Below the pieces are notes generated by a model, which was not told where the DNA came from, did no database searches, and saw only the letters and a list, made by a program, of their open reading frames with translations. The translations under genes were made by a program, and so were the position numbers. From positions 12,924,953-12,984,952 of the forward strand of contig NC_088324.1 in NCBI RefSeq assembly GCF_910592395.1: a stretch of DNA of 60,000 nucleotides, given 5' to 3'. Each line of letters starts with the position of its first letter. Positions within the stretch are counted from its first letter, which is position 1. This DNA is from Lineus longissimus (Eukaryota; Nemertea; Pilidiophora; Heteronemertea; Lineidae). Positions 9,842 through 24,800 of this stretch are shown piece by piece.

Positions 9842-12800
9842 CTGGAAAGGATTGAAGAAAAACAAACTTAGAATTCAGGAGAAACCTATTGTGCGTCAAT
9901 AATGGCACCAAGAGTTCCTTAGTCGTTTGTCGCCAGATGCGACACAACTTAGTCACAATCTAGTTCTAGTTACTCCGAATATATCTAGATGGCAGGCCAT
10001 TTTCAGGCTATTTGGTTAATTTGATGAAGAAATTGAAATGAAAGTTCATTTTCATCACTGGTGTCGAGTTTGCGAATCGAATACGCAATTAAACAATTAA
10101 TTATTTGTAGTTACCTGCAGTACTCTTTTCGTCAAGCCAGTCTTCGATGCTAACTGTTTGAGATCCTTAGCGTCCGGATTATGGTTCAAAGCAAAGTAAG
10201 ATTTCATTGTTCTAAGTTGATGATGTTTGAATGATGTGCGCATGCGTTTCTGGCGCGGAGCTTGGCCGCCGTACCCGTCCCGGTCCATCATGTCGCCGTC
10301 GAGGTTCTCTTGTCCGTGGAGACCTGAAAGTATTAAAAACGATTTTACGATACGTGTAAAATGCTGTTGTTGGGGGTGGTCGCCCGAATTGGCGACAACT
10401 CGCAAAACGGGGATCCTGGTGCTAAAGAGGCAGTGTTCCGTTGCTTCTTCCGTATATATGTTTTGATTTTCGTTCTCCGCAAACTCGATTTTGAAGAGTC
10501 AGTCACCAACAACAGCATTGGCGAAGAGCGATGTCCTCCTGAAAAGTCTAAAGAAAAATGTCTGGAGATTACAAAATAAACGTTCTCGATCATTGCAAGG
10601 ATGATGCAGCTGCAAGTTTTCACATGAAGAAAGAGAGAATTCAAGATGGCAGTATATTTCTTGTTGGTTCATCAGTGGTGGAAATTCTTTGAAACGTGAA
10701 ATCACATCACTAAGCGTTTCTTAAATGTAGTACATGTATGTATCTACAGTGATCGGGAATCGGGAAATATCTCTATGTAGAGGGTTAAAATCAATCACTA
10801 AAATCGATCCCACAGGCCCCTTCTTACGCATCACAGCTGTTCAAGGGCCTAATTATTCAGGCAAGGGGGCTACACGGGCCTGTGATGACACTTCTCCAAT
10901 TCCATTTCTATCATACATCGGTATGCTTGTCCTGAGATGATTTTAATGATGGTTTCGAGCACATGCTGACGTAGAGTCACGTATCATTATGTGCAGGGCC
11001 TCCATACTGGGCGCCATCGACTTTACTAGGTGTTTACAAAAACATGTATAACTTCTTTTTAAGAGACGTTTCTCGGGTCGTCAGGTGCAGATCATCAGCT
11101 CCTGTAGATACGAAGTAAAAAAAATGATTGACAGTTTTCTTAATAATTTCAATGATCTCTTTAAGACACTGATGAAAATACAATGTCGCTCTAGCTTGTA
11201 TCGGACATTGTTGCTTTATTCTGACAGTATAAACAGAACGCCCATCGGCCACCAGGACGTAATCTGGTCCTCTGTCGATCATTGAGATTCGATATACATT
11301 TATTTGCAAGTGAATACATGTACATGTAGAATATGATAATGTATTAATTGATAAAGAGAGAGACGTGGCAGTGCAAATCACTCAGGGTTACCTGAAACAC
11401 TGAGCGTTTCCGAAGAAACTTTGCATTTGGAAATAGTGTTGTTTTTTTTCGTATTGGCTAATCAGAATATGGCAATCCTGCCTCATCGGAACAGTCATGA
11501 ATTTTAAACCAATCACAAGCGAGTATTACGTAATACATCCGATCAGTGCACTGGCGTGCATTCACCCATTTCCAAAAGCAAATTATCCCCACAACAGAGC
11601 TTTCTGATTGGCTACTTTCTCGGGGATGCAGTATTCGGCACTTTTGATTAGACAATCCACCGAAATTAACCCCACTCTTTTGCTTCGGTCCCTGAATTTG
11701 GAAAATGTGAACTGGCGAAAATTTCCCAAATGATTCAAAGTTTGTGCTTTTATCAGCCACAGTACGCCTGCTGGCACTACGCCACAGATGGCACGCGGGT
11801 TCGATCAATAGTCTTAAAGCTCATCAAGTTCGATAAAAGCTGCCTTGCCAGATGCCGCTGCGATCATTGATCAGCAGACGAAATGGTCATGTGACACGAT
11901 GATGAAATTATTGAGGAAGCAGGTCATCGTTGTTATGTTTTTCACGGAATTTGGTACTCCACTCTCTTCTCAAATGTCAAAAGGGCAATAATCCCAACCA
12001 AAATTTGCAACTAGAATATATTGGAGATGTTCCATTTTATGCCAGCAAATGCAAAAAAGTTCGCACTTGGCGTTAGCATGGATTCGTCTTTGGATAATTA
12101 TGCGATTGTCACACTTGAAACTGCAGTCACAACAATGGTCACGCAATATATACACTGCGTGTGTCCCGTATAATGAGACAAAAATTCTGTACTCGGATCG
12201 TCAGCCATCATGACACGCGAAAGAAGAATTTGAAACTGTGGTAAGAGAGGTCGTTGTCATTACCATAATCATTTTCAAATTACTAGTACGAGATATGAAA
12301 AGCACAAACAGTGTGGTATCGAATTAACAGAAACTGACCACAAGTTTTTCGGGCAAGATTTTCATCGGGCTTTGCTTGATCTGGTCAATTTGCCGCCGAT
12401 TATGTTAAGTTCACTGAGGACTCAGGCAGCAAATTCTTGATTAGCCATTTTTTTCCAGGGAAAGCCTTGGACTCCAAGATACATTTAGATGTTTGATCGA
12501 ATGAGATATCAGGCTAGATTGGTTGCAAACCTCCACCATCAACGTTGGTTCTGCTTCGCCCGAAGTGTAGCCATGACGTCATGCGCCGCGCTCAACACAC
12601 CTTCGTGACACTTTGGGGAGCAATCCTGTCCGCCAAAAGGTCGCACTATAACTGTTCTTTAGTTAGAAAAAAGTCATATCGATTTAATCGAGTTATTCAT
12701 TGCAATACTAAGACTTTTGTGTCTGAGCTGGGGGTGTCATGTCAAACCCAGGACAGTAATATCTTCAAATCTGACGGATGTCTGGGTGGTTCATTCAGAA

Positions 12801-15800
12801 GAATATATACAGACAAGATGGCGTCTTGAAAGAAGCACATAAACAAAACCAGGAGAAGCTTTATTGAGAGAGAGCAGGTTTTGAATCAAGCGATTTAGAT
12901 AAAATCTAAAATGTATGTTTATGGAGAGACCTGTGGACAAAAGAGGGCAGCTGGGTGCCGTAAACCTCGGCGACCCCTATTGCTGGAAACAATCGCGGAT
13001 GACTTGCCGGAGCCGCAATGTTTTACAACAAATCTTTTTCCAAATAATCCTCCCGGGTGGAGGGTTTTGTAGAAGTTAACTACAAATATAAGGTTTGAAT
13101 GCACCGGGGTGAGGTGTATCCTACAATTATTCCTGCTCAAGTTACAAACTTGAATTGGCCAAGTTCGGCGCCGGGCTTCATGGAAATAGTCGCCGACGAA
13201 GCGTTGGTACAGGTGTGTCCGAAAATGTGGAACGGCGGGTGGTTCGCCGGAAAACGCTCCCATACAACTGCGACACAATGGTGTCTATTTTGGCCGAATA
13301 CACCACTGAGCCCCGGCGCGGATTCGGCTATACTCGGTGCTGGGCCAATGAATGCACTTCCCCTCGCCTGAAATACCCCTTGAAATCTTCAATTGCAAGA
13401 CACTGGATCCATGTTGAGCAATTGTTTTGGGAAAACTATAGAAAACTGTCGCCCGTAGCTATGTTTTTGGCAAATAAACAGCTGACCTAAAATCTGTGCG
13501 CGTTTCTCAATGCGAATACTTGATTTTCGTCATGGACAAACTTGAAATTGTCCACCGAGTTGAATATCTTCTTAATTCGTTGAATGGATGAATTAGTTGG
13601 CCGATACCGTGTGATCCAGAGGCAGGGACCGCGCAGGCCTCCACAAGGGGCTGTCAGACGATTGTATTTAAACCCATCCCCGCAAAGAGCCCTCCAAACA
13701 CTTGTATTGTCCCATAAACATCCCAGGTGACGTCAGCTTGATATATCAATAACGAGACAAGGGTGACGCAGCGGTGGAGACAATTTGTCTCAAGTTTTAT
13801 TTTATGTAATCTAAAGCTACATGTTCAACTTGCTGAAAGATGTATACGAATGGATGGCATAGAAATTGATAAATAAATAAGCGTACTACATGTATTCACC
13901 TTCAAGATAATAAGTTGGCTTATTTTGACATTTCAACAAAGTAACACAATTGTTGAGAACATTCTTTGCTTACATGTAGGTATTCGTACGATTCACAACA
14001 AAAAGGTTAAGCAGACAGAACGACCCCTGTACATTTGACTGGCAGGTGTATTTCCAGCCATTGTCAGTCTGTACAAATGACTCTACGCGAATGAACGATA
14101 CCCATCTTTTCACACATTCGCGAGATTTTAAAAGCCACAAGTATAATAGCTTTAAATACTTGAAAATCTATTCAGCTTTTCCGAAGCGAAAAATTGGCGG
14201 AGGTAGCCTAACCCAAGGGGTTGGTTTTGGACAAAAGCAGTGACAACTTAGAGTCCTCCTCTGTCATTTGGATTGCTTTATATATCATGTCCCGGGAAGG
14301 CATCGATGGCGTTAGTGCAAATTTTTGAAATAGCAGTTCAAGAATTCTAGTAATTTATTAAATCTTGGCATCATCTTAATTTTCCAAGACAATTTAGATG
14401 TAAAATATAGCCTCATTCGCTATATGGGGCCGACAATAAACGCTGTAGATGGAAGTGCCGTAACCATTCCAATATGGCGACTTATGGCGGCCATCTTGGA
14501 TTTCGTTACCGCTCCTCACTTCAACATTTCAACCAGAAATGGTTAAGGTGAACTGATCCCTACATTCTGGTTGTGATTTTGTCCACGAAAGACAACATTG
14601 AAATTTGGAATGAATGAAAAAAGTTTCTCAAGCAGTTACTGAAAAAATGATTAACTTCTCTCAACCTGAACCATCTATACTTCAATACGAATCTGATGAT
14701 ATTCAACTGTCATCTTCAATACTCAACCTATTCAAGCAAATCACCATACGCCTCAATGTTCCCCTCAAAGGCACTTTAGACAGACATGAAATAAGCCTTA
14801 CCATTGCACGAGAAATGCCATTTTGTTAGCGTGATAATACTTAGAGAAAAGGGGAGGTGTCGCTTTGTCAGATCGAGATAAATGGGCGGGTCAACCCAGT
14901 TCTCAACAAGCTGAAGATATCCAAAACACCAAAAGCTAAAGAAAAGTAAAAGAGTGTCATTCAAATAGCCAGTGGAGCGTTTCAACAATGAGGTTTAATG
15001 TCATATGAAAATTTGCCGTGAGCCTTTGCAAATATCACACAAAAAGCGTAACAATGCGTTAACATGTTGAAAATGTAACTTTAGTATTGCCGAATCTTAA
15101 AAGCTGTGAAAAGAGATAGCCTCTTTTGTTTTCAGTGAATTGGAAAGCGACATAACCTGACTTTAAAGATGTTCGTCACTGTCACAAAAATGGAACAAAA
15201 TGGACGACATGTTTTGTTGATTTAGGACTTCGTCGCCTCCTTTATTTGAAGAGGTCAAAGATCGCGCCTCAGACCAAGTGACAATTTGTCAAGAAGCGTT
15301 TAGCCATTGAGAATATCGCTGAACAGACATGACAGAATATAATTTCCCTTTGTGATATTGCACTTTTTCATTCACTTTAATTCGGTTGCCTTTAACACGA
15401 GGGGATGAAACCTAGCAGGGTGCCTTTTGAGTTGGTTTGAGCCGTTTTGAAGCCTGTTTAGAAGTCCATATGCTGGACTTACCTTCTCTTAGCACATTCT
15501 GTGGCTTAATTCGGGTAACTTTGTAAACCAGTTTCGAGGTCAGTGCATGCATGAAAGGAATGCATGGAGACATAGATGTTGTAGGTTGGTATCGTACTGT
15601 ACATTCTGTAGTGCATGCGCCAATTCAAAGTGCAGATATCAAGAAAAAAAGAATCATGAACATCTTCACAACAATACCAAAAAAGCACTAAGAACTTTCA
15701 CATAAGATGTCTAAATTGCAATGCTTTTCCTTGCACTATCTTGTATATACATTGGTAACAATAATAAAACTGCACACAACTTTTTAATTACAAACCATTC

Positions 15801-18800
15801 ATATAGTAACAACTTTCAAGATCGCCTGCCCAACGATTTTCAAGTGTTCAGCTGAATGCCCTTTTTCATTAAAGATAACTTAGATCTTAATACACTGTTC
15901 TCGAACACCTAATTGAAAAGTTCAAGAGCTGGCCAGCATAAACGGAAGACTCTGGGCACGTGTTAATAATCTCACAAGCCATTCGAAGCGGTTGTTGGGC
16001 TTCTTCTTGCTCTTTCCGGCGCAGTAGGACAGCCATCAACCGTCCGCCGGTTTTGTCTCTCAGCCCCGTAAACCCAACGACGCATCCGTCGGAGTCACGC
16101 TGGGGCTTTCAGCGGCGGGCTGTGACCGCTAGCGCTGTTCTCCACATCACCGGGGAAGAGGCAACGCCGGACTATTCCTTGGTCAACTCAAGACCTCAAG
16201 CAAGTGACAAAGATTCGTGCTTAATCATGTTGAAAATTTCATGAAAGTGTTCACTTGAAATCTCATGTCCGTTTAATGTAGATTTTGTCTTTCTCAAACA
16301 ATCGGGGTTTCTAGAGTGCGGTGCTTAAAGGATTTTGAAATTTTGCCTTTGGTCTTAATTGTGATGATAATTTTTTGTTTATGTGCAAGTAATTCGAGTA
16401 TGCACAAAGTTCAAAAACTGAAATGTTGGTGCCGCATTTGGCAATGAGAGTAAAGGCGATACTCGGGCATTGCTACGCTTGCAGTAGCAGTGAGAGTAGA
16501 TATGTACACGATAGCAGCGGGGGAAGGCAGACATTTGCCAATTAACTCTTCCTTCAATTAATTGCCGTAATCGTATACGCAGAAATTTTGTACAAAATTG
16601 GGAAGCCACTCTACGAGTCACGGGAGGAAAATGGTTTTCAAAACGTCTGAACTTCGATTCTCCCGAGGCCATAACATCCTGGCCTTGTGAAGAGCGCTCT
16701 GACGCTTTGCGACCATCGCCGTCTCGGCATCCGGCCGGGAAATCCCGAGCAGGCGAACTCGCACTGCGAGGGGAGTGTGTGCTAGCGAGATAGTGGCCTC
16801 GCGTTTCCGACATCTTCAGAGACTTCCTGTGTTTCAAGAGGGGACATCATGAGCCTTGGACGGGAAGAAGTGGAAAAGTGTGTAACATGTTGATGCTATA
16901 ACGGTTTTTAGTCTGCATTGTTTTGTATTCCATGAACTTTGTTCTCAAATCAAACGCAATATCATAATTCCCCGTATATATTTGACCTCGTTATACGATG
17001 ATCATGAAATCGCAATCGATAAAATCTTTAACAATATTCTGAAATTTCAATTTCGTGAAATCGTTAAAACTCAAGACCAATCCCCGTTTTCTTAGCTATA
17101 TTTACACTAAGAATTGCTTTTCTAGGTCGATATCGATATTTCTCCAAAATATACTAGTATTCCAGCCTGTCACTGCAAGTCTCGTATAGTCTTAAACGGA
17201 ATAAAAAATCGAACAGACAGGTGATAAAAATCAACGATCGCGAAGAAGAAAAAAAAATCATTTGTTATTATGGATTATCACATGTTTACCAAGTGTAATC
17301 CTACGCCCTGAGTTTGTGTGCTCTGTATTCATTGAGAAATCGATGCGCAGGAGTCTGATCAATCGAATTTCAATCATTTATGCAGACCCGGCGCGATCAG
17401 CAGATGTTTTGGAAAGCTTGGGAAAGGCGTATGAGGTTGTCAAACTAAGACACAGGTTGACCAAAACACCCAATTGCAGGAATGAGATGAACTTGATGAA
17501 AAGATAATGCAGCGAACAAGTAGATGTGGATTGATCTGGAAATCAAAGCTGATCGGAGACATCATATCGCCTTTTTTCACAGCAACATTTTGGAAAATGA
17601 GCTTATTTCACATTATTGACGAGGATCCCCTGGTCCCTCCACCACCACCAGATGTCCCACACATTTGCAGGTGTGGACGTAACGGGAGGGTTGTGTGGTA
17701 CAGCCAATGGCAATGTCCTGCCTTTTCTTGAGAGACACGTCATTTCAAAATGATGGGACGGATGCCACCCTAATAAACGATGATCTCACCGGATTTAAGG
17801 GATAATCACGGCATTGTTACCAACATAGCGTTCAAAATGACCATATGGTGAGCAGAACACCAGTATAAAGGCATCACACCTCTTGACTACTTCCGACATG
17901 ATGTTACGTCAGGACCGGACTAAATATTTCCGCGTCCATCAATGGCCACAGGTCTATTGCGTCACGTATCGCCTCAAGGCCATCCCCTGAAGAGTATCAC
18001 CACCCTCGGTGCCTTTCAACATTTTCAACTGCCTCAAAACCTGTTTCTATTTTGCTCTAAATTTTAAATCCTACTTCGATTAAAATCTCCGAATTATTTG
18101 ACGGTTTTTTTAGTTCCCTTTGGGGGTTCAAACTTTTCGAAAAAGGACAATTCAGCAATTTGATGAGTTTAAATTGATAAAAGAACGATTGCACCCTAAT
18201 TTCTTATTGTGGGCTCGGGATTTCAGATAAATCTACTATACTATATATATACAGCGGCGAGCAATTTTGATATTTCATTCTGTAAGAACTTCGCCTAATT
18301 TAATGAAGTAAAGGATAGTATTGATACCTTCAGTAATTACAATAGTTAGAATTAGGTGTAAAGCAACTCTAGTTGTAGCCTGCGCTGGGTGTCTCATTCT
18401 GGTTCTCATCTCCAACAGCTGATAATGTCTAACATTTGTCTAAACGAAGGTAAAGTGTAAAATCAATAGTGCCATGGGTTAGGCTGGGGTAGGTCAGGAA
18501 GAAGAGGAAACATCAACTCTATAGTCTGTGTCGAAGTAGCTAGCAGGAGAACATCTTAGGCGGCAGATTTGACAAAAATGCCGATTAGATCGAATTAAAT
18601 ACAACAATTGCAAATGCAACAGACTGGTTGTGCGACTCTCGTCAAGTTGTAGTAAAGAAGATCTGCCTTTTAGAGAGAGGAATTCTGATGATCAATGAAC
18701 AAGTGTATAGAGGATAGACAGTTAGACATCTATATCGAGCTGTCAAACTGAGTACATCAGCTATTGGTTAAGGTCAGAGTACACTACATCGAATACAACA

Positions 18801-21800
18801 CCTATAGCTTAAACTCCTCGTTTTTCCTCTCTCATTTTCACCTTTCAAACTCAATTTTCCTTGCGAGCTATCTGCGCTTTTTTCTCCTAATTCAACAAGG
18901 CAGACAGTTCAACTTCTCGGTATCTTCAACATTATACATGTATTACTTTTAGACGGGAAAGGGCTTTTGCCTGAATCATAATGTAGCCGAAGTATTGGGT
19001 ATTTCTGATGGCCAAAAGTACAACGGCGAGTCACGAAATCAGCTTGTCGGTGGCCAAATCAGAAAAGTATGGAATGCAATGACATTTTCAAAAGTTCAAT
19101 TTTTATCTCGACAATCGCATCTCTCACCTTTCAATGAAACTGGGATACGGCCCACCCGCTTGCGGTTTTCACGCCACATTTTCACACATGTTCTGTTTAA
19201 CTCATCAATAATGGAAAAAAGCTTTGAATATTTTATCTGCCATTTAAAGCATTGATTATCTGCGACTGCCCAATGTGTGCATATCCTGACCGGGGTGTTT
19301 GGTGAAGCTGCTAATGTCAACACATTACACCACAGTCACATCGGAAGTTGGAATTGGATTCGATTGTCCAGAGATGAGAAGTCATTGCCAGGTATAGTTT
19401 TGGGTGAAGTGCATTGTAGGTATTTGTAATGGCGGTATTCGAATCAAGAATCGTGGAGGAATCCTTGGAAATCTACATCGCATAAGAACTGTTAACTTCA
19501 GCCTCCCATAGCAGGTCTTAGAATCGCTCCTAAAATACACTCACACAAAATGTATTTTAAGAGCAATCCAAAGGCCTGCTATTGAAGGATGATAACCTGC
19601 TTTCTGAGCATTGCATAGTACAAATCCAGCACCAAATGCCACCACTCTTCTATCCCCGGAGGAAGCTTTCCACCTACAAGGCAAGACTGCAACATCGTTT
19701 TCCACCAGACATTTTGACGACATCGTGGGGAGAGAGAAGTTTTCTTCACCTGTTCTGAGGAGCACCTAACACTTGACTTGACAGTTGTACACGTGTACTT
19801 CGCACTAAAATGACAAGAAATTTAGCACTTGGGGATTTAGGGTGTATTTCTGCAGCGGGATCTGTCGTTCCATTCCTGATATTGAGATTTGCGCGAGAGG
19901 TATCAATTAAGGTAAAATTGGCTTCAGAATTGACCTCACATCCTCACTTCGAGCTCAGACAATCTACTACAATATACTTGGCTGTTCCCCCGATTCAACA
20001 CAGACTGAGTCGCCGCATACCCAACGCCACACCGACAATTTACGATTACGTTGCCTCCTAAACGTTTCAGCAGAGCTTAGAGCAGCGAGAGACTGGTGCG
20101 ATGAGCAAGGCATCCCCGTACACCCAACGCCAGCTGACATGTTACAATTCTGTTACTTCCTAAGTTTTTAAGCCAGGCGATGCGAAAAGAAAACATAGAC
20201 CCGAAGTTGATCCTGGGGCGCCTGGACATTTGATCTAAACCTTGGCGAATGGATGTGGTTTTAGGTAAATGCTACAGTACCAGAAATGTGTTCCCTGGTT
20301 AGAACTCTGTGGAGGTTTTTCCTGTATTCTTCAGTCATTGGTAAATGCCTTAACCAGGTTTTAAGTGGGGGAGGTTAGTTTTTGACTTCGGTTTGTTGGC
20401 TATAGCTAAGATTGTTAATGTAGCGTATGAAGGATTTGAAATGGAATCACCTGCGTGTGTAGCGTATGTATCTTCGTGATGTTTTCATGTTTAAGTACAG
20501 CTTAGGGTAACACTCTTAGTGTACCTAGACTGTACATAGAGAGTACAGCGTAGCCTACTTTAAAGTGAATATCATCAAATCAGCGCCTTTTGAAAGGTTT
20601 TTCTTTTTCAGAAAATTTGTCATGCGGTTCAAGGGACATAAGTGCCATTTGAAAGAATGTCAGTGAAACAAACTGGGAATAGAGCGTCCTATCCGATCGA
20701 AATAGTTTAATCCCGTGACCATGTTGCCGGGTCATGTAATACCCGAGTCTCAATTCTCGTCTTAGTGTCAACGAGTGGTAATGTGGCATTCGCTCACAAT
20801 GCACAAAGTCAATCAATACATTTCCTGAAGACAACTAAATTGCAATTACAGAATTAATGAACGAGAAAATGAGATTGGATGCGTTTATAAGGATCTGACT
20901 CTGCAATAATGCATTAATCAGATCAAGTGGATGTCGGGGGCGTAGGAGTCAGAATCCCAACGTGATGCAGGGGCGCTCCGTGCCACTCGAAATTTCGCAT
21001 GCCGCACAACAACAAAAGTGCGAATGCGTTCTGGCGGCTCAAGTACCTTCTTGATATTTGCCCTATGGATTTTCAGTTATGAAGATCTCAATTTTGCCCC
21101 ACAGATTTTCTGTTATTGAAATAGCCACGTATAAATCCGGCCAAAACCTCTTCATGCACACACCAATGTACATGTTCTGTACGAAATGCACAATAGAATA
21201 GGCAAATCGATGTTGAAATTAACACTGTAGCAACGAATCCCAAGCGTGTAAAGAATGTGCCATCTTGGCCTGGGATGTTATCTTTCGGTTACGCCATGCA
21301 GGCCGTGAATGCCTGGGATAAGATAGCGGGTTCGAGTGTCATGGATAGGGCTGCTGAGGTTGTGGGATCATCTCTGGAATGCGATTATCATGATTACTCT
21401 CCAGTTCTTCGTCGAAAATATTATGGTGAACAAGAATGTTGGGCAGTGTCGTAGTAGTGTGACAAGAACCTGTCAAAACTTCTTCATGGCAGGATGCTAA
21501 ATTTATGCAGATAGAAGAGGTACAAGATAGATGCACAAATTGTTTGGGCAATAATCGTTTTGGCTTGTTTGGCCAATGATACCATAAGCACAAGATGCAT
21601 AAGTTATTTAGCAGTGCCATCGGAAATCACATCTCCTAACGATAGATGCGCAAATACTATTGCAAAAAGATGATAGTAAAAGAGTAGTAAACTAAATCTC
21701 GGCATCGTATCTAGGGACTTTTTTCCGAGTAGGGCTACAGGTCCTTGTTGAATCGATAGATCATTGTGAAGGATAAGATAAACTTCCGAGGCCGTGTGTA

Positions 21801-24800
21801 GTTCGGAATCGGAATGTTGTTTTGCCACATCCCTTCTCACCTTGAATCGTAAATCTTCTCTCTCAGACAAAACCTTTGACAATTTGCAGCGTCCCTATTG
21901 TTTGTTGAAAAACTGTCATGTCTAGAAATGATTTATCAAAAAATATTGTTCTCAAGCTGACCCGACAAGATACGTTTGGCAATGTTTGAAACCTAGTTGA
22001 GTGCGGATGCGATCGAATCTAAAGTATTATATTATCATAGTAGGACTATCGGTATACTCAACTTCCTCTAACTCAACTCATAGCATCTGAGATTATTTCG
22101 ATAAAATGATTACGTCATACCAAAACAGGCATGTGACTTTATCATAACTGCCAATATCCTTTAGTTCAAATTCAATGGGGCCAGTAGAACGGGGACACCA
22201 TATGCTTCCTCAAAAAGGAAATCATGTTTCCTGTTTCCTGGTTGTTGTCACATGCTCGGACAATGCATGTCTAGCCAATTTACTGGCACTTGACAGGATG
22301 TCACACTATGGACTTTTTGTTATTGTTTAGGCCGGGTCTATTTGGCAAGCCGCTCGCCGAACAGGCATCTTTTTTTGTCCTGTTTGGAGAGCCGCTTGCC
22401 AAACAGCACTAAAAAGCCACCCTGTTCGGCCAGCCGGGCTTGCCAAACAGGTAAAAAATCTACCCTGTTTGGCGAGCTGGAGACTTTACTTTAATATTAA
22501 TGAGTTCGGCTCACCATTCAGGACAAAAAAAGTCGCTGTTTGGTAAGCCGTGCTTGCCAAGTAGTCACTTCCTATTGTTTATTGCAAATGTAATGAGCGT
22601 CGCCATCCCTTTATTTGCAATATTGGGAATTTCAGATACCAGTTAATACATCAAACAGCGTTATTTTGTTCGGATATCATGGGCGTCAATGCCACCACTG
22701 ACAACTGACGTTGGAATACAAAACTTGTTTTACGGGAAAATGCCCATTGGTTCAAGAGTTAAAGATGTACGCCATTTTGAAGATAGATTGGAAGTGGGAC
22801 CACTCACCTAATCCTAGACATGTTTCCGGTTCCGGGCTCTTCCGTTTTCTTGGCCTCCCCTTTTGCACGGCGCCTACTCCGTTATAATAAGTCACTGGTC
22901 CATTGAGACTTGGCGATAAACATGGCATGAAATCACCTTGCATGATAAGTTCGTAATGTGCCCGACAGTACACCATGTTGTCTCTCATTCCGAATTGTTC
23001 TCCCGGTGTTAGGGACTTGTTACACGAAGCACATGTGAAACAACTTATGTGATAAACTGAGTCTTTTGCGCGCATTACGAGTTCGTTTGAAGAGATTCCT
23101 CGATGACATCGCGAACATGTCTTGACAGCGAACCGCCTGAAAAATACAAACAAGATAAAGGTTGAAAATCCACTCGAAAGTTAATTTACTGTATGTCATC
23201 GATTTCTTAAGATCTGAATGAAAGGATTGATGCTTTTCAATTTTAAAAGTATATCATGTTTATTTTGATACCAAAAACTCCATCCAAAGTTGCAGAAAAA
23301 CCTACGGTAATCATTCACTGGTGATAGGCATAAAAAACAATCATTCGAATATAATAGACTACGTGTCAGAAGTAAACGTATATCCTTGGGGAACTTTGAG
23401 AATCAATGACTATTATGTGGTGAATAAGATAATAAATTGCTTTGAGTATTCGTTCTTTGACGCTACGGGTGAAGCTTAGCTTATAGATGTCCCCCATGAC
23501 ATCTCAAGACGCAAAGCAGTTATAAAAAGTGTTTGAAACGTAAAGATTCTGTATTCTTTCAGAATGGCTTGGTGACTTCTGGAAAATTGAGGTCAATTTA
23601 GTAGCAGGTGAAATGAAACAGTAAGTCACCACGAACAAGAAGTTAATTACGCAGTAATTACGTACATGCATGTCATGATGGATGACATAGAAAATGCATC
23701 AAGCAGTTTGCTGACAAAACAGAACGTAAATCGGACTAAATCAATGTATGGTGATTGGTTAATGATTTTTCTGCTGATACAGCACTGTGATGCACTGCGT
23801 ATCAATCGGATCTATTTGATGGCATTACATGTGCTGCAGTTGATGTAAATGTCACGGAATGTGCCCTCAAGGGAATCTAAATCACCACAGAAACGAACTC
23901 ATCAAACCCTTTGAAATACAATTTCATGATCTGGCAAGGGTATTGCCCAGCAAGGGTCCCCAAAACTATCCTCGGGATGTCAAAATGGCTGAAACGCTTT
24001 GTTCGAATGATGTGTCCCTTCTTGTTTCTAAGCAGAATCGGACGCTTTTTAACCAATTAAAGAAGCGACACGTAGCGAGAGGTTCATATTTCTGTCATTT
24101 TGATTTTTAGAATTGACAGTGACCTCACTTGCCCAAAGTGGCCGCGTATTTTAAAGGAAGTTTCCAAGCAAAATCGGAACTTAGTAGACCAATTAAAGAA
24201 AGAAGCACTTGTACATCTATGGTGCTTTGTTGGCACCACCAGGAATTGCTGTGATTTTTACTATTCATGACTGGGAGTCACTGGTCGAAAATGACCGAGC
24301 CCCTGGTTTTACTTGGCGGGCATTGTGCCTTGTTCTGTCTCTATGGAAAACCAGACCCTTGCAAACCAATTAAAGAAAATCCATGTGAGATCTGCCGTCA
24401 CTAATTGACAGGACTAAATCACAACTGACAGCGACAAATCATATTATTTGATGCCCTGATTTTCAGTATGGAGAGGACGAGCTGTCCCGGTGGGGAGGAA
24501 GGGTGTTCCCCTCTTTGATGCGTTTAATGCTACCTTATTTGGTATAATGGCTTCATTAGAGAGGCTGCTATTCGAAATGCCATGGTAACCAGCCTGATAT
24601 TTTATTCCTCCTAAAGAGATGGCAGATATTCCCTCTCCTGTGGCTATATTTTGGTTATTAGCGTCGTTATTTTGCGCTCGGGGACAAACGTATGTTTATG
24701 ATTTATCCCCGGGACAATCGCTGACTAGGTATTGCCTATTCTTGGCATTAGACCGCAAAATAAAAGTCAGTGGTATATTCCATTTAACGTGGTACACAGG

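Larger units (their letters stand above)
10324..22807 (-). other. lhx2/9 intron 4 (12.5 kb)
   Basis: No gene was recognised in either strand. Several ORFs of 60-150 codons occur in GC-richer patches (13.1-13.5 kb, 16.0-16.8 kb) but none has family motifs or plausible splice context. The intron holds a YY1-like pair at 14471-14499 and the palindrome array at 22341-22564. Islands of higher GC could be enhancers. Confidence 0.8.

Noticed and set aside
12919-13490. Overlapping ORFs of 90-119 codons on both strands
   Set aside because: Three ORFs share the same GC-rich segment in different frames and strands, typical of shadow ORFs. None has family motifs.
16379-16837. 152-codon minus-strand ORF in lhx2/9 intron 4
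   Set aside because: It is in a GC-richer patch that lowers stop frequency. No recognisable motif, low-complexity basic/Ser composition, no supporting splice sites, and overlapping ORFs of similar quality elsewhere.
22341-22564. CRISPR-like array
   Set aside because: Repeats are palindromic and irregularly spaced, spacers vary from about 14 to 90 bp, and the genome is an animal. Foldback/MITE origin fits better.
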